NCBI GenBank assembly: GCA_964406445.1
Contig: CAYORU010000011.1
Coordinates: 24,751-88,750 of the forward strand
Source of the DNA: SG8-30 sp964406445
Lineage (GTDB): Bacteria; Pseudomonadota; Gammaproteobacteria; Steroidobacterales; Steroidobacteraceae
DNA: 64,000 nucleotides
Direction of reading: 5' to 3'
Part shown: positions 49,798 to 59,159 of the stretch, piece after piece
Layout of the letters: each line of letters starts with the position of its first letter
How positions within the stretch are numbered: position 1 is the first letter of the stretch
The notes under the pieces: model-generated
Seen by the model: only the letters and a program-made list of their open reading frames with translations
The model's database searches: none
Told to the model about the DNA's origin: nothing
Program-made: the position numbers and the translations under genes

Positions 49798-50214
49798 CTA
49801 CAGCCAGAGCCGCAGCGTGCCCAGGATCACCGATACCGACACGCCCAGGCCTAGCACCAGCATCGAGCCCAGCCTGACCGTCATGGACAGGCGCAGCGCC
49901 TCCATGTCCTTGCCAAAGTCGCTGCGAAGTATCTGCATATCCTTGGCCACCTCGCCGCGATGGCCCTGCAGGTCCTTGGCAACGTCGCTGCGCAGCGAGC
50001 TGAAACCCTTGTCCATGTCCGTTCGCAGGCTGCCGATCTCCCGCGACAGGAGCTCGTAGCGGTTTTCGATCTCCTGGCGGATCAGGAGCAGGTCCTGCTT
50101 GGTCGCGAGCGTCGTGCCCATGTCACGCTCCATGGCATCCACCACCGCCCGGGCCTTCTCGGAGGGCACCTGGATGCTGATCAGCGCATGATACAGCGCG
50201 TGCAGGTAGTCCAC
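49798..50214 (-). CDS. DUF1640-like coiled-coil membrane protein, copy 5
   Basis: A copy of about 138 residues with cap VDYLHALYHALISIQVPSEK, neck LLLIRQEIENRYELLSREIG (as copy 3), a stalk of four to five 11-residue units (SLRSDVAKDLQ, GHRGEVAKDMQ, ILRSDFGKDME) and the anchor MTVRLGSMLVLGLGVSVSVI. Its last 200 bases differ from copy 6 at only about seven positions. GTG at 50214 aligns with the starts of copies 1 and 2; a TTG at 50244 is possible. It is convergent with the DUF2283 gene. Confidence 0.75.
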   Translation of the reverse strand: MDYLHALYHALISIQVPSEKARAVVDAMERDMGTTLATKQDLLLIRQEIENRYELLSREIGSLRTDMDKGFSSLRSDVAKDLQGHRGEVAKDMQILRSDFGKDMEALRLSMTVRLGSMLVLGLGVSVSVILGTLRLWL

Positions 50215-50397
50215 CGCCGCGCCCACCGCGGCGGGAATTTCCAATCACTATATCGGGGGATCGAACGCACGAGCTTCTAGTGTCTGCTGGAAACGATGCG
50301 ATTCGGTCCTGCGTCACACGAGACAGCGAAGCTGCGCCGCTTGCCCGGCGTGACCGCCGCATAGAGGACCCTGGCGGCCGGCAACCCTTGGCGAGAA

Positions 50398-51939
50398 TCA
50401 GCCGATGCTGCGGGAGCGGCCCGTCCAGAGTGACTGCCGCAGAGTCGTCTTGAGGATCTTGCCCATCGGGGACAGCGGCATCGCGTCCCGGATCTCGAGG
50501 GAACGCGGACACTTGTAGCCGGCGATCCGAGACGCGCAGTGCTGGCGCAGCTGCTCGAGCTCGAGCGCGGCGCCAGGCTTCAATACGACGACGGCATGGA
50601 CACGCTCACCGTAAGCATCGTCGGGGGCGCCCACCACGGCGCACTGCGCCACCGCCGGATGCATCGAAATGGCGTTCTCGACTTCCACGGAGTAGACGTT
50701 CTCGCCACCCGTGACGATCATGTCCTTCACGCGATCGAGCAGCGTGACGATGCCCTGCTCGTCCATGATGCCGGCGTCGCCGGAGCGCAGTCCGCCGGCA
50801 TCGAGCACGGCGGCCGTCTCGCCCGGCTTGTTGAGGTAACCCTGCATCAGTCCCGGTCCCTGGAACGTGACCTCGCCCAGCTGTCCTCGCGGCAGATCGC
50901 GGCCCTGTGCGTCGACGATCCGCACCCTGTACAGCGGCCCCGGCTGGCCGGCCGCATCGGGCCGCGCACCAGGGCCGCGGTGCCAGCGATCCGACAGGAC
51001 TATGGCGATGCCTACCTCAGTCATGCCATAGATCTGGCTGATCGCCGCTGCCGGAAACGCCGCGAGCACGCGCTGCAGGAGCGCGGCCGGCATGGGCGAC
51101 GCACCATAGGTCACGCCCCGCACGCCGCGATAGTCGGCCGGGTCGAAACCCGGATCGTCGAGCAACATGCCGAGCATGGTCGGGACGAACGCCAGCGCAT
51201 CAGCGCCGAGCTCGGTGACGGCCTGCCTGAGGATGTCCGGCCTGAACATCGGGCCGACGACGATCGTGCCCCGCTGCAGCAGCTGGGCGATGGCGAGCCC
51301 GATCGCGCCGGAGTGGAACAGGGGCAGCACCAGCAGGCACCTGGACTCCCGCGGAATTCCGCCCATGCAAACGCAGTTGAGCCCGCTTGCGAAGAGCGAG
51401 GCCTGGGTGTGGACGGCGCCCCGCGACGCGCCGGTCGTGCCGCCGGTGTAGATGACCGCGACTGGCGTGTCGGCGGCGGCCGGCGAGGCGGCGGCAGGCC
51501 GCGACGCTGCGAGCGCCTCGAGTGACCCTGCGGGGTCGCCCACGGCCGGGTGTCCGATCGCAACGACGTGGCGCAGCCTGTGCGTCTTCTCGCGGATCCG
51601 CTCGACCGTCGACTGCATCGCCTCGTCGACGAACAGGACCTCGATGCCGGCATCGTCGATGGCGTAGGCGAGCTCACTGGCCGACCAGCGGACGTTGAGC
51701 GGCACGGCGACACGTCCGCCCCACGCCGCTGCGAACAAGAGCTCGACATAGGCTCTGGAGTTGAGCGCGAGGATGCCGAACGCGCCGCCCGCGCGTGGCT
51801 CGAGATCCGCAATGCCTGTCGCAAGTCCGCGGACCCGGGCGCTGAACCGGTCGTAGCTCGTGTGTGTCCCGTCGAGGTCGATGAACGCCGGCACGCCCGC
51901 GTCCAGCCCCTCTGCAGTCGCAACGACTTGATTCAGCAT
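50398..51939 (-). CDS. AMP-forming acyl-CoA synthetase/ligase
   Basis: A 513-residue ANL-superfamily ligase. Motifs in order: the ATP-binding loop VIYTGGTTGASRG (A3), YGMTE (A5), SGDAGIMDEQG (A7), LLDRVKDMIVTGGENVYSVE (A8-A9) and the adenylating Lys in SPMGKILKT. It activates a carboxylic acid as its CoA ester; chain length or ring type cannot be told. It follows the NylB-like hydrolase gene (46-base gap), so the acid released by that enzyme is a natural substrate candidate, with MaoC hydratase nearby for further oxidation. Confidence 0.9.
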   Translation of the reverse strand: MLNQVVATAEGLDAGVPAFIDLDGTHTSYDRFSARVRGLATGIADLEPRAGGAFGILALNSRAYVELLFAAAWGGRVAVPLNVRWSASELAYAIDDAGIEVLFVDEAMQSTVERIREKTHRLRHVVAIGHPAVGDPAGSLEALAASRPAAASPAAADTPVAVIYTGGTTGASRGAVHTQASLFASGLNCVCMGGIPRESRCLLVLPLFHSGAIGLAIAQLLQRGTIVVGPMFRPDILRQAVTELGADALAFVPTMLGMLLDDPGFDPADYRGVRGVTYGASPMPAALLQRVLAAFPAAAISQIYGMTEVGIAIVLSDRWHRGPGARPDAAGQPGPLYRVRIVDAQGRDLPRGQLGEVTFQGPGLMQGYLNKPGETAAVLDAGGLRSGDAGIMDEQGIVTLLDRVKDMIVTGGENVYSVEVENAISMHPAVAQCAVVGAPDDAYGERVHAVVVLKPGAALELEQLRQHCASRIAGYKCPRSLEIRDAMPLSPMGKILKTTLRQSLWTGRSRSIG

Positions 51940-51985
51940 GAACACGACTGGATTCCCAAGCGCGGCGCGACGTCGGCGTAACGCG

Positions 51986-53260
51986 CTATTCGAGCGCGCT
52001 GATCGCCGCCGCCACGAACGCGGCCCGACGGTCCCAGTAGCCCGGTCCGCCGGCCACCGGCCACGAGCCCTGCAGGACGACGACCACGTCGTTGTCGAGA
52101 CCAATGTGGACGGACTGGCCGTGAATGCCCAGCGCGCTCAGGATCGCGGCGTCATGCTGAACGTACCACTGGCTGCCGTAGGAATACTTACCGGTCCAGC
52201 CCCAGAGCCCTTCGCGCCAACGCCGGGAATCGCCTCCCGCCTTGATCCTCGCGACCACTTCGGCCGGCAGCACACGTCGCCCACCGAACATTCCGTCGTC
52301 GGAGATCATCTGCGCGAAGCGGGCAGCGTCGCGCAGGGTCAGCGCGAGTCCGCCGGCCGCGGTCTGGGTGCCTTCGTCGTCGACCAGCACGAACGCGTCA
52401 CGTTCCGCGCCTAGTGCCCGGTAGATCCGCTCCTCGAAGACGTCCGCCCAGTTCGCTCCGGCCGCCCTGGCAACGATCCAGCCGAGCACCTCGCTGGTCG
52501 GGGTGACGTAGTCGAAGAACTGGCCGTGCTCGTCTTTCTTGCCGAGCGTCTTCAGGAAAGCGTAGAGGCTCGGGGCCGCCACGACGCCTGCCGGCGGCTG
52601 TCCGAGCCCCGCGGCGTAGAGGAACTGGTTGACGTCGGAGCGCGGGTCGTCGAGCGTCTCGTCGTAGTCGACGCTCACGAGCATGTCCATGACCTGCCGG
52701 ACCGTCGCGTCGCCGAAGGCGCCCGCCTGCAGTTCCGGAACATAGTCTCGAACGTACTTGTTCTCGTCGAGCACACCGTCGTGGATCAGCAGCTCCGCGA
52801 CCGTGCCGACCACCGACTTGCCGACCGACATCATGATGTGCCGGTCGCGCGGCTGCTGGCCGTTGCCGTATCGCTCCAGCACGACCTTGCCACCCTTGAG
52901 CAGGATCAGGCCGTCCACGTGGTTGTCGCGGAAGAAGGCGTCGAGGTCGAGGGCGCCGGAGCTCATGGCAAGCTCAAGCCGGTTCCTCGCCCCCTCGTCG
53001 GCCGCCTCCAGCGGCACGACTGGCCCCTCGCCGCGGAACACGGTGCGGGTCGGCCTCACCTGCTCGAGGTGGCGAAAGCTCCACACCTGGTAGGGCGGGG
53101 TTCGCCAGTTGGCGGCCGTGACGATCGCTTCCGGCGGGGGCGGGAACCCCTGCATCAGCGACTGCGGGTCCACGTCGGCCGCGCGTGCCGGCCCCGCGGC
53201 CATGAGCGCCGAGAGCAGCACCCACGGCGCCATGCGAAGCTTTCCGCCCGGCCTGCTCAT
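51986..53260 (-). CDS. Exported serine hydrolase of the beta-lactamase/NylB type
   Basis: A 424-residue penicillin-recognising-fold hydrolase. After the signal peptide (ending PARAADV) it shows WSFRHLEQVRPTRTV, typical of 6-aminohexanoate-dimer hydrolase relatives, the SxxK motif Ser145-x-x-Lys148 (SVGKS) and the catalytic Tyr251 (DYVTPTSEV). NylB-type enzymes cut linear amides or carboxyl esters. It starts three bases after the TonB receptor's stop and is probably co-transcribed with it, placing amide or ester cleavage in the periplasm after import. Confidence 0.87.
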   Translation of the reverse strand: MSRPGGKLRMAPWVLLSALMAAGPARAADVDPQSLMQGFPPPPEAIVTAANWRTPPYQVWSFRHLEQVRPTRTVFRGEGPVVPLEAADEGARNRLELAMSSGALDLDAFFRDNHVDGLILLKGGKVVLERYGNGQQPRDRHIMMSVGKSVVGTVAELLIHDGVLDENKYVRDYVPELQAGAFGDATVRQVMDMLVSVDYDETLDDPRSDVNQFLYAAGLGQPPAGVVAAPSLYAFLKTLGKKDEHGQFFDYVTPTSEVLGWIVARAAGANWADVFEERIYRALGAERDAFVLVDDEGTQTAAGGLALTLRDAARFAQMISDDGMFGGRRVLPAEVVARIKAGGDSRRWREGLWGWTGKYSYGSQWYVQHDAAILSALGIHGQSVHIGLDNDVVVVLQGSWPVAGGPGYWDRRAAFVAAAISALE

Positions 53261-53263
53261 CGA

Positions 53264-55513
53264 TCAGCCTCCGAACCCGTAGCGGACGTCGATGCCGTAG
53301 TGCCGGGGCGCTTGGTAGTCGCCGGTAACCTGGCGGCGGATGTCCTGGGGAGGGAACAGCCCGAACGCCTCGTAGAAGCCCTCGGCGTCGTTCGGCTGGC
53401 GGAGGATGATTGCACGGTCGTCGAGCGCGTTGCGAATCCAGCCCGTCACGCTCCAGCGATCCGTGATGTCGTAGCGCAGCCGAAAGTTCAACGAGTCCAC
53501 CGCATCGGCGTTATAGCTCGGCCGCAGCGGCGAGGCAGGATCGCCGGGGATGATGGGACCGCTCGGCAGGGTCACGGCCTGCGGCGCCCGGGACCGGTAC
53601 AGGTACTCCACCGTCGCCTTCAGCGAGCCGGTAGGCAACGGGATCCTGTAGTCCGCGAGCAGGTTGAAGGTCAGGTCGGGAGCCGCGAGCTTCTTGTCCT
53701 TCTCGTCCGAGAAGCCGGTCGCCGTCTGGCGAAGCCAGCGGGTGTAGCGCGCATCCGCCGTGCCGATGCTGGCGTTCACCGTCAGGTTCTTCCGCTCGTA
53801 CTGCGCGGTCAGTTCCAGCCCTTCCGTGCGAGCCTGGCCGGAATTCTTGGTGGTGATGACCGGCAGGGGCTGGCCTGGCACGAGCGTGTACTCGGATTGC
53901 TGGAGATCGTCGTAGTCGGTGCGGAACAGCACCGCGTTTACGAACAGGGAATCAGTCAGCTGCATCTTTGCGCCGAGCTCGTAGTGGTCACCGCTCTCGT
54001 CGTCGAACTCGAGGGGAGTCAGCACCGGCGCGGTCACGAAGTCGATGTTGTAGCCGCCGGACTTGAATCCCTTCGAGTAGCGAAAGTGCGTATTGATGCC
54101 CGGCCTGGGCCTGAAGGCGAGCATGGCCGTGTAGCTGACGTTGTCGACCTCGCGATCGAGCGGACCGACGTCGATGTCGATCAGTCCGAGCATCGTGCCT
54201 CCGGACTGCCGGTAGTCGCGCAGCGTCTTCTCCTCGTCCTCCCAGCGGATGCCGACCTCCGCGCGCCAGCGCTCGCCGAGCTGGTAATCGACGTTGCCGA
54301 AGGCCGCGACCACCGTTGACTCGATCTTGCCCTGCACCCGGATGTCGGCGAGATTGAAGATGCGCGCCACGCGGACCGACTCCACCTCCTGGTCCTGCCA
54401 GTAGGCGCCCACGATGTAGCCGAGGGGGCCGGTCGTCGCCGCGTAGCGGATCTCCTGGCTGGTCAGCACCTGCGCGGTGCTCCAGGTCGGGCCCTCCTGG
54501 AGCGGATAGGCATAGGCGTCGCCGTCGAAGGGAACGTCGCTGTCGAAGTCGCGGTGCGCCGTGATGAGCGTCAGGTCGCCGGCGCCCACTTCGCTCGTCA
54601 GCGTCAGCACGCCGCCGAACTCGCGCAGCTCGTGCGTGCCCATGGTCGCGCTCTCGCGGACGTCGACCGGCAGAGCGTCGAAGCCCTCGACCCTGGCGAG
54701 ATACACGTCGTTTTCGCGCTCGGCGCGGGTGTAGTCGAGCAGCAGGTCGAGGTTGGTCCGGCCGAGGTCGGCCACGAACTCGATGGAGCCGCCGTTCGAC
54801 TCGAAGACCGGGCCTTCCCGGCCATCGAAGGCACCGTCCGGATCGAAGACCTGCCGGGAGGCCGGGATCACGTTGCGGTAGTAACCGTCGTATTCCCGCC
54901 GGCCCGCCGCGAGGGTGACCCCCGCGTTGTCGGTCATCGGCCCCGAGGCGCTGACCCGGTACTCACGGGCGCCGTCGTTGCCGAGGCGCGCCTCGAGCGA
55001 GCCGTCCCAGACGGAGCCCGGCTTGCGGGTCACGATGTTCATCACGCCGATGGTCGTGTTCTTGCCGAACAGCGTGGCCTGAGGCCCGGGCAGGAACTCG
55101 ATGCGCTCGACGTCGGGCAGGAACTTGTTGGCGGCCTCGTTGCGGCCCGCATAGGCGCCGTTCAGGAAGATCCCGAAGCCCGACTCGAAGCCGATGTTGC
55201 GCCCGTAGGTGTTGATGCCGCGGATGTACGGCGTGAAACTGAACACCCCCGCACCCGCCGGCTGGTCGACCGAGCTGACATTCGGCAGCCTCGCGGCGAT
55301 CTCGGTCACCCGGGTCGCGCCGACGCTCTCGATCTGCTGCGCGCCGATCACCGAGATGGCGACCGGCGCTTCCTGGAGCGACTCTTCGCGCTTTCGCGCG
55401 GTGACGACGATCTGTTCCAGCTGAACGCTCTCGGCGGATGAATCGACCGCCACGGCCCCGGTCGACCCGAAGGCGGTCGCAATCGCCACAGCCAGCAACG
55501 TCGTACTGCGCAT
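53264..55513 (-). CDS. TonB-dependent receptor linked to the NylB-like hydrolase
   Basis: A 749-residue receptor: signal peptide (MRSTTLLAVAIATAFGSTGA), TonB box LEQIVVTARKREESLQ, plug (YIRGINTYGRNIGFESGFGI, then ERIEFLPGPQATLFGKNTTI) and a barrel ending GIDVRYGFGG. ATG at 55513 follows GGGGGG. The gene-free 197 bases upstream are AT-rich and contain two TTTGTT-type palindromic patches shared with the divergent MaoC gene. It probably imports the ester or amide used by the next two genes. Confidence 0.92.
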   Translation of the reverse strand: MRSTTLLAVAIATAFGSTGAVAVDSSAESVQLEQIVVTARKREESLQEAPVAISVIGAQQIESVGATRVTEIAARLPNVSSVDQPAGAGVFSFTPYIRGINTYGRNIGFESGFGIFLNGAYAGRNEAANKFLPDVERIEFLPGPQATLFGKNTTIGVMNIVTRKPGSVWDGSLEARLGNDGAREYRVSASGPMTDNAGVTLAAGRREYDGYYRNVIPASRQVFDPDGAFDGREGPVFESNGGSIEFVADLGRTNLDLLLDYTRAERENDVYLARVEGFDALPVDVRESATMGTHELREFGGVLTLTSEVGAGDLTLITAHRDFDSDVPFDGDAYAYPLQEGPTWSTAQVLTSQEIRYAATTGPLGYIVGAYWQDQEVESVRVARIFNLADIRVQGKIESTVVAAFGNVDYQLGERWRAEVGIRWEDEEKTLRDYRQSGGTMLGLIDIDVGPLDREVDNVSYTAMLAFRPRPGINTHFRYSKGFKSGGYNIDFVTAPVLTPLEFDDESGDHYELGAKMQLTDSLFVNAVLFRTDYDDLQQSEYTLVPGQPLPVITTKNSGQARTEGLELTAQYERKNLTVNASIGTADARYTRWLRQTATGFSDEKDKKLAAPDLTFNLLADYRIPLPTGSLKATVEYLYRSRAPQAVTLPSGPIIPGDPASPLRPSYNADAVDSLNFRLRYDITDRWSVTGWIRNALDDRAIILRQPNDAEGFYEAFGLFPPQDIRRQVTGDYQAPRHYGIDVRYGFGG

Positions 55514-55677
55514 ATGCCCCCCTAGTCTGCGCCATCCACCGGGCCGGAGCGACCCGCGGAGGGGTACAATATTCGGACGTTTGTTAGATTGTGTCAATAC
55601 GCCAGTTTCTGAGCAGGTTTTCCCATGGTGGTTGAAAGACTGTGTAGAGACCGTATATATTCGCGCGCCTCGGCAAT

Positions 55678-55692
55678 AACAAAACATTTGTT
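55678..55692. promoter_or_regulatory. Palindrome before the MaoC-type gene
   Basis: AACAAA-ACA-TTTGTT (6-3-6) lies 18 bases before the MaoC ATG, within an AT-rich divergent promoter that also holds GGACGTTTGTTAGATTGTG further left. A TetR gene follows the MaoC gene convergently; its binding here is a guess. Confidence 0.4.
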
Positions 55693-55710
55693 TGATTAAA
55701 GGAACCAGAA

Positions 55711-56580
55711 ATGGCGCTCGACTACGCCGCGCTGACCAGCCATGAGTTCGAGCCCATCCGGCACACCTACGCACGCCGCGACGTGATCCTCTATGCGCTG
55801 GGGCTCGGCGTCGGCTCGGTCGACCCCTGCGACCGAGGCGAGCTCCGCTACGTGTTCGAGAAGGACCTCGTGGCCATGCCGACGCTCGCCGTGGTGCTGG
55901 GACTCGACATCTCCTGGTTTGCCGTGCCCAAGTTCAACATCACGTTCCACATGCTGCTGCACGCCGAGCAGTCCCTCACCCTGCATCGTCCCTTGCCCGT
56001 CGAGGGAACCGTCGTCAGCCGGCAGCGGATCGAGGCCGCCTACGACAAGGGCCCCGAGCGGGGCGCGATCCTCGACATCCGTCGGGAGCTCTACGACGCC
56101 GCCACGGACGAGCATCTGGCCTCGGTGGGGCATCTCATGGCACTTCGCGCCGACGGGGGCTTCGGCGGACCCAATCGCTCCCTGCCGCTGCCCGGCTCCA
56201 TTCCCGACGATCGGGACCCCGACCTGCGACTGCCGTTGCCGACCTCGCTGAACCAGGCGCTGATCTATCGCCTGTCCGGCGACTACAACCCCCTGCACGC
56301 CGATCCGGTGGCGGCACGGGCCGGCGGCTTCGATCGACCCATCCTGCACGGGCTCGCGGCCTACGGGATGGTCGGACGAGCCTTGACCAAAGCGCTGTGC
56401 GATGACGACGCAGGTCGCTTCCGACGGCTCGATATCCGCTTCACCAGTCCGGTCTATCCCGGCGAGCCGCTGCACGCCGAGGTCTGGCGCACGGGGTCCG
56501 GCGAAGCCGCGGTTCGCCTCGTGGCCAGCGACCGGAACCAGGTGGTGGAAGACTTCGGGCGATTCGAATTCGCCGAGTAG
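55711..56580 (+). CDS. MaoC-type (hydratase 2) enoyl-CoA hydratase
   Basis: A 289-residue two-hotdog protein. The hydratase-2 motif is in the C-terminal half: YRLSGDYNPLHADPVAARAG then FDRPILHGLAAYG (about 189-222), with the catalytic Asp and His in DYNPLH. It hydrates trans-2-enoyl-CoA to the R-3-hydroxyacyl-CoA, as in side-chain or fatty-acid oxidation. AAAGGAACC precedes the ATG. It is divergent from the TonB receptor and probably part of the same catabolic unit. Confidence 0.9.
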   Translation: MALDYAALTSHEFEPIRHTYARRDVILYALGLGVGSVDPCDRGELRYVFEKDLVAMPTLAVVLGLDISWFAVPKFNITFHMLLHAEQSLTLHRPLPVEGTVVSRQRIEAAYDKGPERGAILDIRRELYDAATDEHLASVGHLMALRADGGFGGPNRSLPLPGSIPDDRDPDLRLPLPTSLNQALIYRLSGDYNPLHADPVAARAGGFDRPILHGLAAYGMVGRALTKALCDDDAGRFRRLDIRFTSPVYPGEPLHAEVWRTGSGEAAVRLVASDRNQVVEDFGRFEFAE

Positions 56581-56622
56581 GCCGGGCCAGCTGCGGCCGT
56601 CTCGGGCCGCCGGAGGCGGGGT

Positions 56623-57291
56623 TCAGCCGTTCGGCTGCGGCGCCTCGACGAGCACGAGGCTGGTCAGGATGTCGGCGAACTCTCCGGTTCCATACCGTCC
56701 GTTCTTGCGGAACCAGGTGACGGCACCGGTGTTCGCCCCGTGCATGATCCGCAGCGCCGCCTCCGGCTCCAGTCTCAGGATGCCCGCGTCGTGGCATTCC
56801 TTGAGCAGCTGCCGCCAGGTCGCGAAATAGCGCTGGCGGAGCATTTGCAGCTCGGGGCGTACGGCGTCCGGCACGTCGCGCCACTCCGAGACGAGCACGG
56901 CGAACTGGTGACGCGTGCCCTCGCCTACCAGGCAGTTCAGCTCGAACCGGACCAGCGCCGCGAGGCGCTCGTCCGGTGGGCCCTCACGACCCGCGGCCGC
57001 CTCGGCGCCGATGCACAGCGAGAGCGAAGCCTCGCGCAGCATCTCGACCAGCAGCTGTTCCTTGGACGCAAAGTGATGAAACAGGCTGCCGGGCTGGATT
57101 CCGACCGCCGCGGCGATGTCGCGAACGGTCGTGCCCTGGTAGCCCCTCTCGCGGAACAGCCGCGCCGCTTCAGCGAGGATGCTTTCCCGCGGGACGCTCT
57201 CCTGTAGACGCGGCCGGCCTGTCCTGCGCGGTCGCGCCGGCGGAGGCGATGCGTTCTTGCCCTGCCTGCCTTTCGTTCGAGTGGTACGCAT
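56623..57291 (-). CDS. TetR-family transcriptional regulator
   Basis: A 222-residue TetR regulator with a basic 30-residue N-terminus, then the helix-turn-helix (ESILAEAARLFRERGYQGTT, VGIQPGSLFHHFASKEQLLV) and a TetR_C-type ligand domain (LNCLVGEGTRHQFAVLVSEW). The GSLFHHFASKE segment is common in regulators of acyl-CoA metabolism (KstR2/FadR-like), consistent with the adjacent MaoC hydratase and acyl-CoA ligase. Start set at ATG 57291. Confidence 0.85.
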   Translation of the reverse strand: MRTTRTKGRQGKNASPPPARPRRTGRPRLQESVPRESILAEAARLFRERGYQGTTVRDIAAAVGIQPGSLFHHFASKEQLLVEMLREASLSLCIGAEAAAGREGPPDERLAALVRFELNCLVGEGTRHQFAVLVSEWRDVPDAVRPELQMLRQRYFATWRQLLKECHDAGILRLEPEAALRIMHGANTGAVTWFRKNGRYGTGEFADILTSLVLVEAPQPNG

Positions 57292-57614
57292 CAAGGCTCA
57301 AGATATCTGAAAAACCCCGCAGAAAGTCTAGCATGCAGCCATCTTCATGCCGGCCGGGCGATCGCGTTCCTCAACCGGATAGCCGGCATCTCCCATACTT
57401 ATCCGTAAGCGGTACGATCTCTCTGAAGCGAAGCGCGCAGCTGCAGCGCCGGCTAGCCCTGGACGCAATCAGTCTCCGCAAAGACCGACCGCAGCCATTA
57501 CCCTGCCAGCACCCCGCTCGTGCACGCAGGACCAAGCGCCGGCGCTGCGCTTTGGCTAGCGTTGGTAGCCTTGCGGCACCGTTGATCCCGCACCTGACCG
57601 GGAGGTCCACACTG
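57292..57614. other. 323-base gene-free stretch
   Basis: Lies between the divergent TetR and glyoxalase genes and should contain both promoters. I see AGATATCT near the TetR start and an AT-richer patch around 57395-57420, but no convincing palindrome, terminator or small reading frame. Confidence 0.5.
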
Positions 57615-58184
57615 ATGCAAGAACCTGGCCCTGTAACGTCCCTCCGCGAACTCGAGGACCGGGTCGATCCGGCCACGCGCGAATTCGTTCTGACGCAGAC
57701 GATGCTGCGGGTCAGGGACCCTGTAGCCTCGATCGACTTCTACACACGCGTCCTAGGCATGACGCTGATCAAGCAACTCGACTTCCCGGAGATGAAGTTC
57801 TCGCTCTACTTCCTCTGCTACCTGCGGCCGGCCGATCCGCCGGTGCCGGGCGACCCGATCGACCGTGCGGCCTGGGCCTTCAGCCAGCGGGCGATGCTGG
57901 AGCTGACACACAACTGGGGCACCGAGACGGATGCCGGCTTCGCCGGCTACCACAGCGGCAACAGCGAGCCGCGCGGCTTCGGCCACATCGGCATCAGCGT
58001 TCCCGATGTGGACGCAGCCTGCGCGCGCCTCGAGACGCTCGGCGTGAAGTTCGTGAAGCGTCCGCAGGACGGCAAGATGCGCAAGATCGCCTTCATCCAG
58101 GACCCGGACGGCTACTGGATCGAGATCCTCTCAGGCGCCAGCGCCGCAGCCATCCGTGAGCATCTTGGAGAACGATCGCGGTGA
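57615..58184 (+). CDS. gloA: Lactoylglutathione lyase (glyoxalase I), eukaryote-like long type
   Basis: A 189-residue glyoxalase I. The four metal ligands fall at Gln28 (TQTMLRV), Glu96 (MLELTHNWG), His124 (GFGHIGISV) and Glu170 (YWIEIL), nearly the numbering of the human zinc enzyme (Gln34, Glu100, His127, Glu173). The insert ahead of MLELTHN is the long-type hallmark. It isomerises the methylglyoxal-glutathione hemithioacetal. GGAGGT lies eight bases before ATG 57615. Its 3' end overlaps the convergent AraC gene by 54 bases. Confidence 0.93.
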   Translation: MQEPGPVTSLRELEDRVDPATREFVLTQTMLRVRDPVASIDFYTRVLGMTLIKQLDFPEMKFSLYFLCYLRPADPPVPGDPIDRAAWAFSQRAMLELTHNWGTETDAGFAGYHSGNSEPRGFGHIGISVPDVDAACARLETLGVKFVKRPQDGKMRKIAFIQDPDGYWIEILSGASAAAIREHLGERSR

Positions 58185-59102
58185 CAGGCCGTACTCGCTC
58201 TTGAAGCGTCGGTTGAAGTGCGTGACGTCGCTGAAACCCCATGAGAACGCCACGTCGGCGATCTTCCGGTTCTTCATCATCGGGTTGCCCAGGTCGCGCC
58301 GGCAGCGCTCGAGGCGCTCGCGGATCACGAACTGGGTGACCGTGGTGCCGATGCTCTCGAACAGCCAGTGCAGGTACCGGACCGAGATACGGTTCGCGGC
58401 GGCTATCCGCGAGGGCGTGAGATCCGGCTCGGGCAGGTGCTCGTCGATGTAGTTCCTGACGCGCTCCAGCTGGAGTTCCCGCATGCAGTCGGACGACTTC
58501 AGCTGGTTGAGTTCCAGCGCATTGATCAACAGCCCGATCGTGGTCTCGATCAGGGCATCGCCGTTGTTGATGCCGTCGACGGACTGGCGTGGCGCCAGCG
58601 AGCGAAGGTAGCTGGACAGCAGTCGCGCAGCGGCCGTGTCCGGCGCGATCACCCGCCGTATGTTCTGCCAGCGATTGGGCAACCAGTTCCGCAGCCGCGC
58701 AAGGGGGAGGATCACCGAGAGCTTGTGCAGCTGTTCCACGACCTTGAAGTCCATCGGGCGCAGGCTGTCCCACACGAGGATGTCGCCCGGCTTGAGAAGG
58801 AACTCCTCGCCGGCGAAACGGACTTCCTCCTGCCCGCTCAGCACCAGCTGCAACGCCACGATGTCTTCCCGGTTCTGGTCGACATCGGAGCGCGAGCGGG
58901 TGCCCGCGCAGGGATCGCAGACGCACTCGATGACACGAAAGGCGTCCACGAGGCCGCACTCGACCGTCGCCGAGAAATTGGGCTGGTGGTCCGGGAGGGA
59001 CGCCCAGCGGCCATAGTTCTCGTTGAGTGCGTCGTGCCAGGCGTCGAACCGGTCGCCTGGCGCGAACTGGTCTGTCGTCCAGCGGACGAAGGCACTGGCC
59101 AT
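58131..59102 (-). CDS. AraC-family regulator (FeaR-like)
   Basis: A 323-residue regulator with an N-terminal AraC_binding_2-type sensor (GDILVWDSLRPMDFKV) and a C-terminal double helix-turn-helix (LTPSRIAAANRISVRYLHWL, then IADVAFSWGFSDVTHFNRRF). FeaR-like proteins activate genes for aromatic amine or related catabolism. It lies 57 bases downstream of the cupin gene on the same strand and probably regulates the cupin-TonB receptor unit. Confidence 0.88.
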   Translation of the reverse strand: MASAFVRWTTDQFAPGDRFDAWHDALNENYGRWASLPDHQPNFSATVECGLVDAFRVIECVCDPCAGTRSRSDVDQNREDIVALQLVLSGQEEVRFAGEEFLLKPGDILVWDSLRPMDFKVVEQLHKLSVILPLARLRNWLPNRWQNIRRVIAPDTAAARLLSSYLRSLAPRQSVDGINNGDALIETTIGLLINALELNQLKSSDCMRELQLERVRNYIDEHLPEPDLTPSRIAAANRISVRYLHWLFESIGTTVTQFVIRERLERCRRDLGNPMMKNRKIADVAFSWGFSDVTHFNRRFKSEYGLSPRSFSKMLTDGCGAGA

Positions 59103-59159
59103 GGCGTCCCCCCCTGCAACAGCCGCCGTACCGCAGTCTACGACGCCGGTCGCCCGATT

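Noticed and set aside
44531..50244. Insertion sequence or transposon carrying the accessory region
   Set aside because: No transposase, integrase, terminal inverted repeats or target-site duplications were seen; the only repeats are the coiled-coil genes themselves.
50245..50397. Short minus-strand frame (AARVLYAAVTPGKRRSF) before the acyl-CoA ligase end
   Set aside because: It vaguely resembles a toxin C-terminus but is too short and has no start, partner or clear family match.
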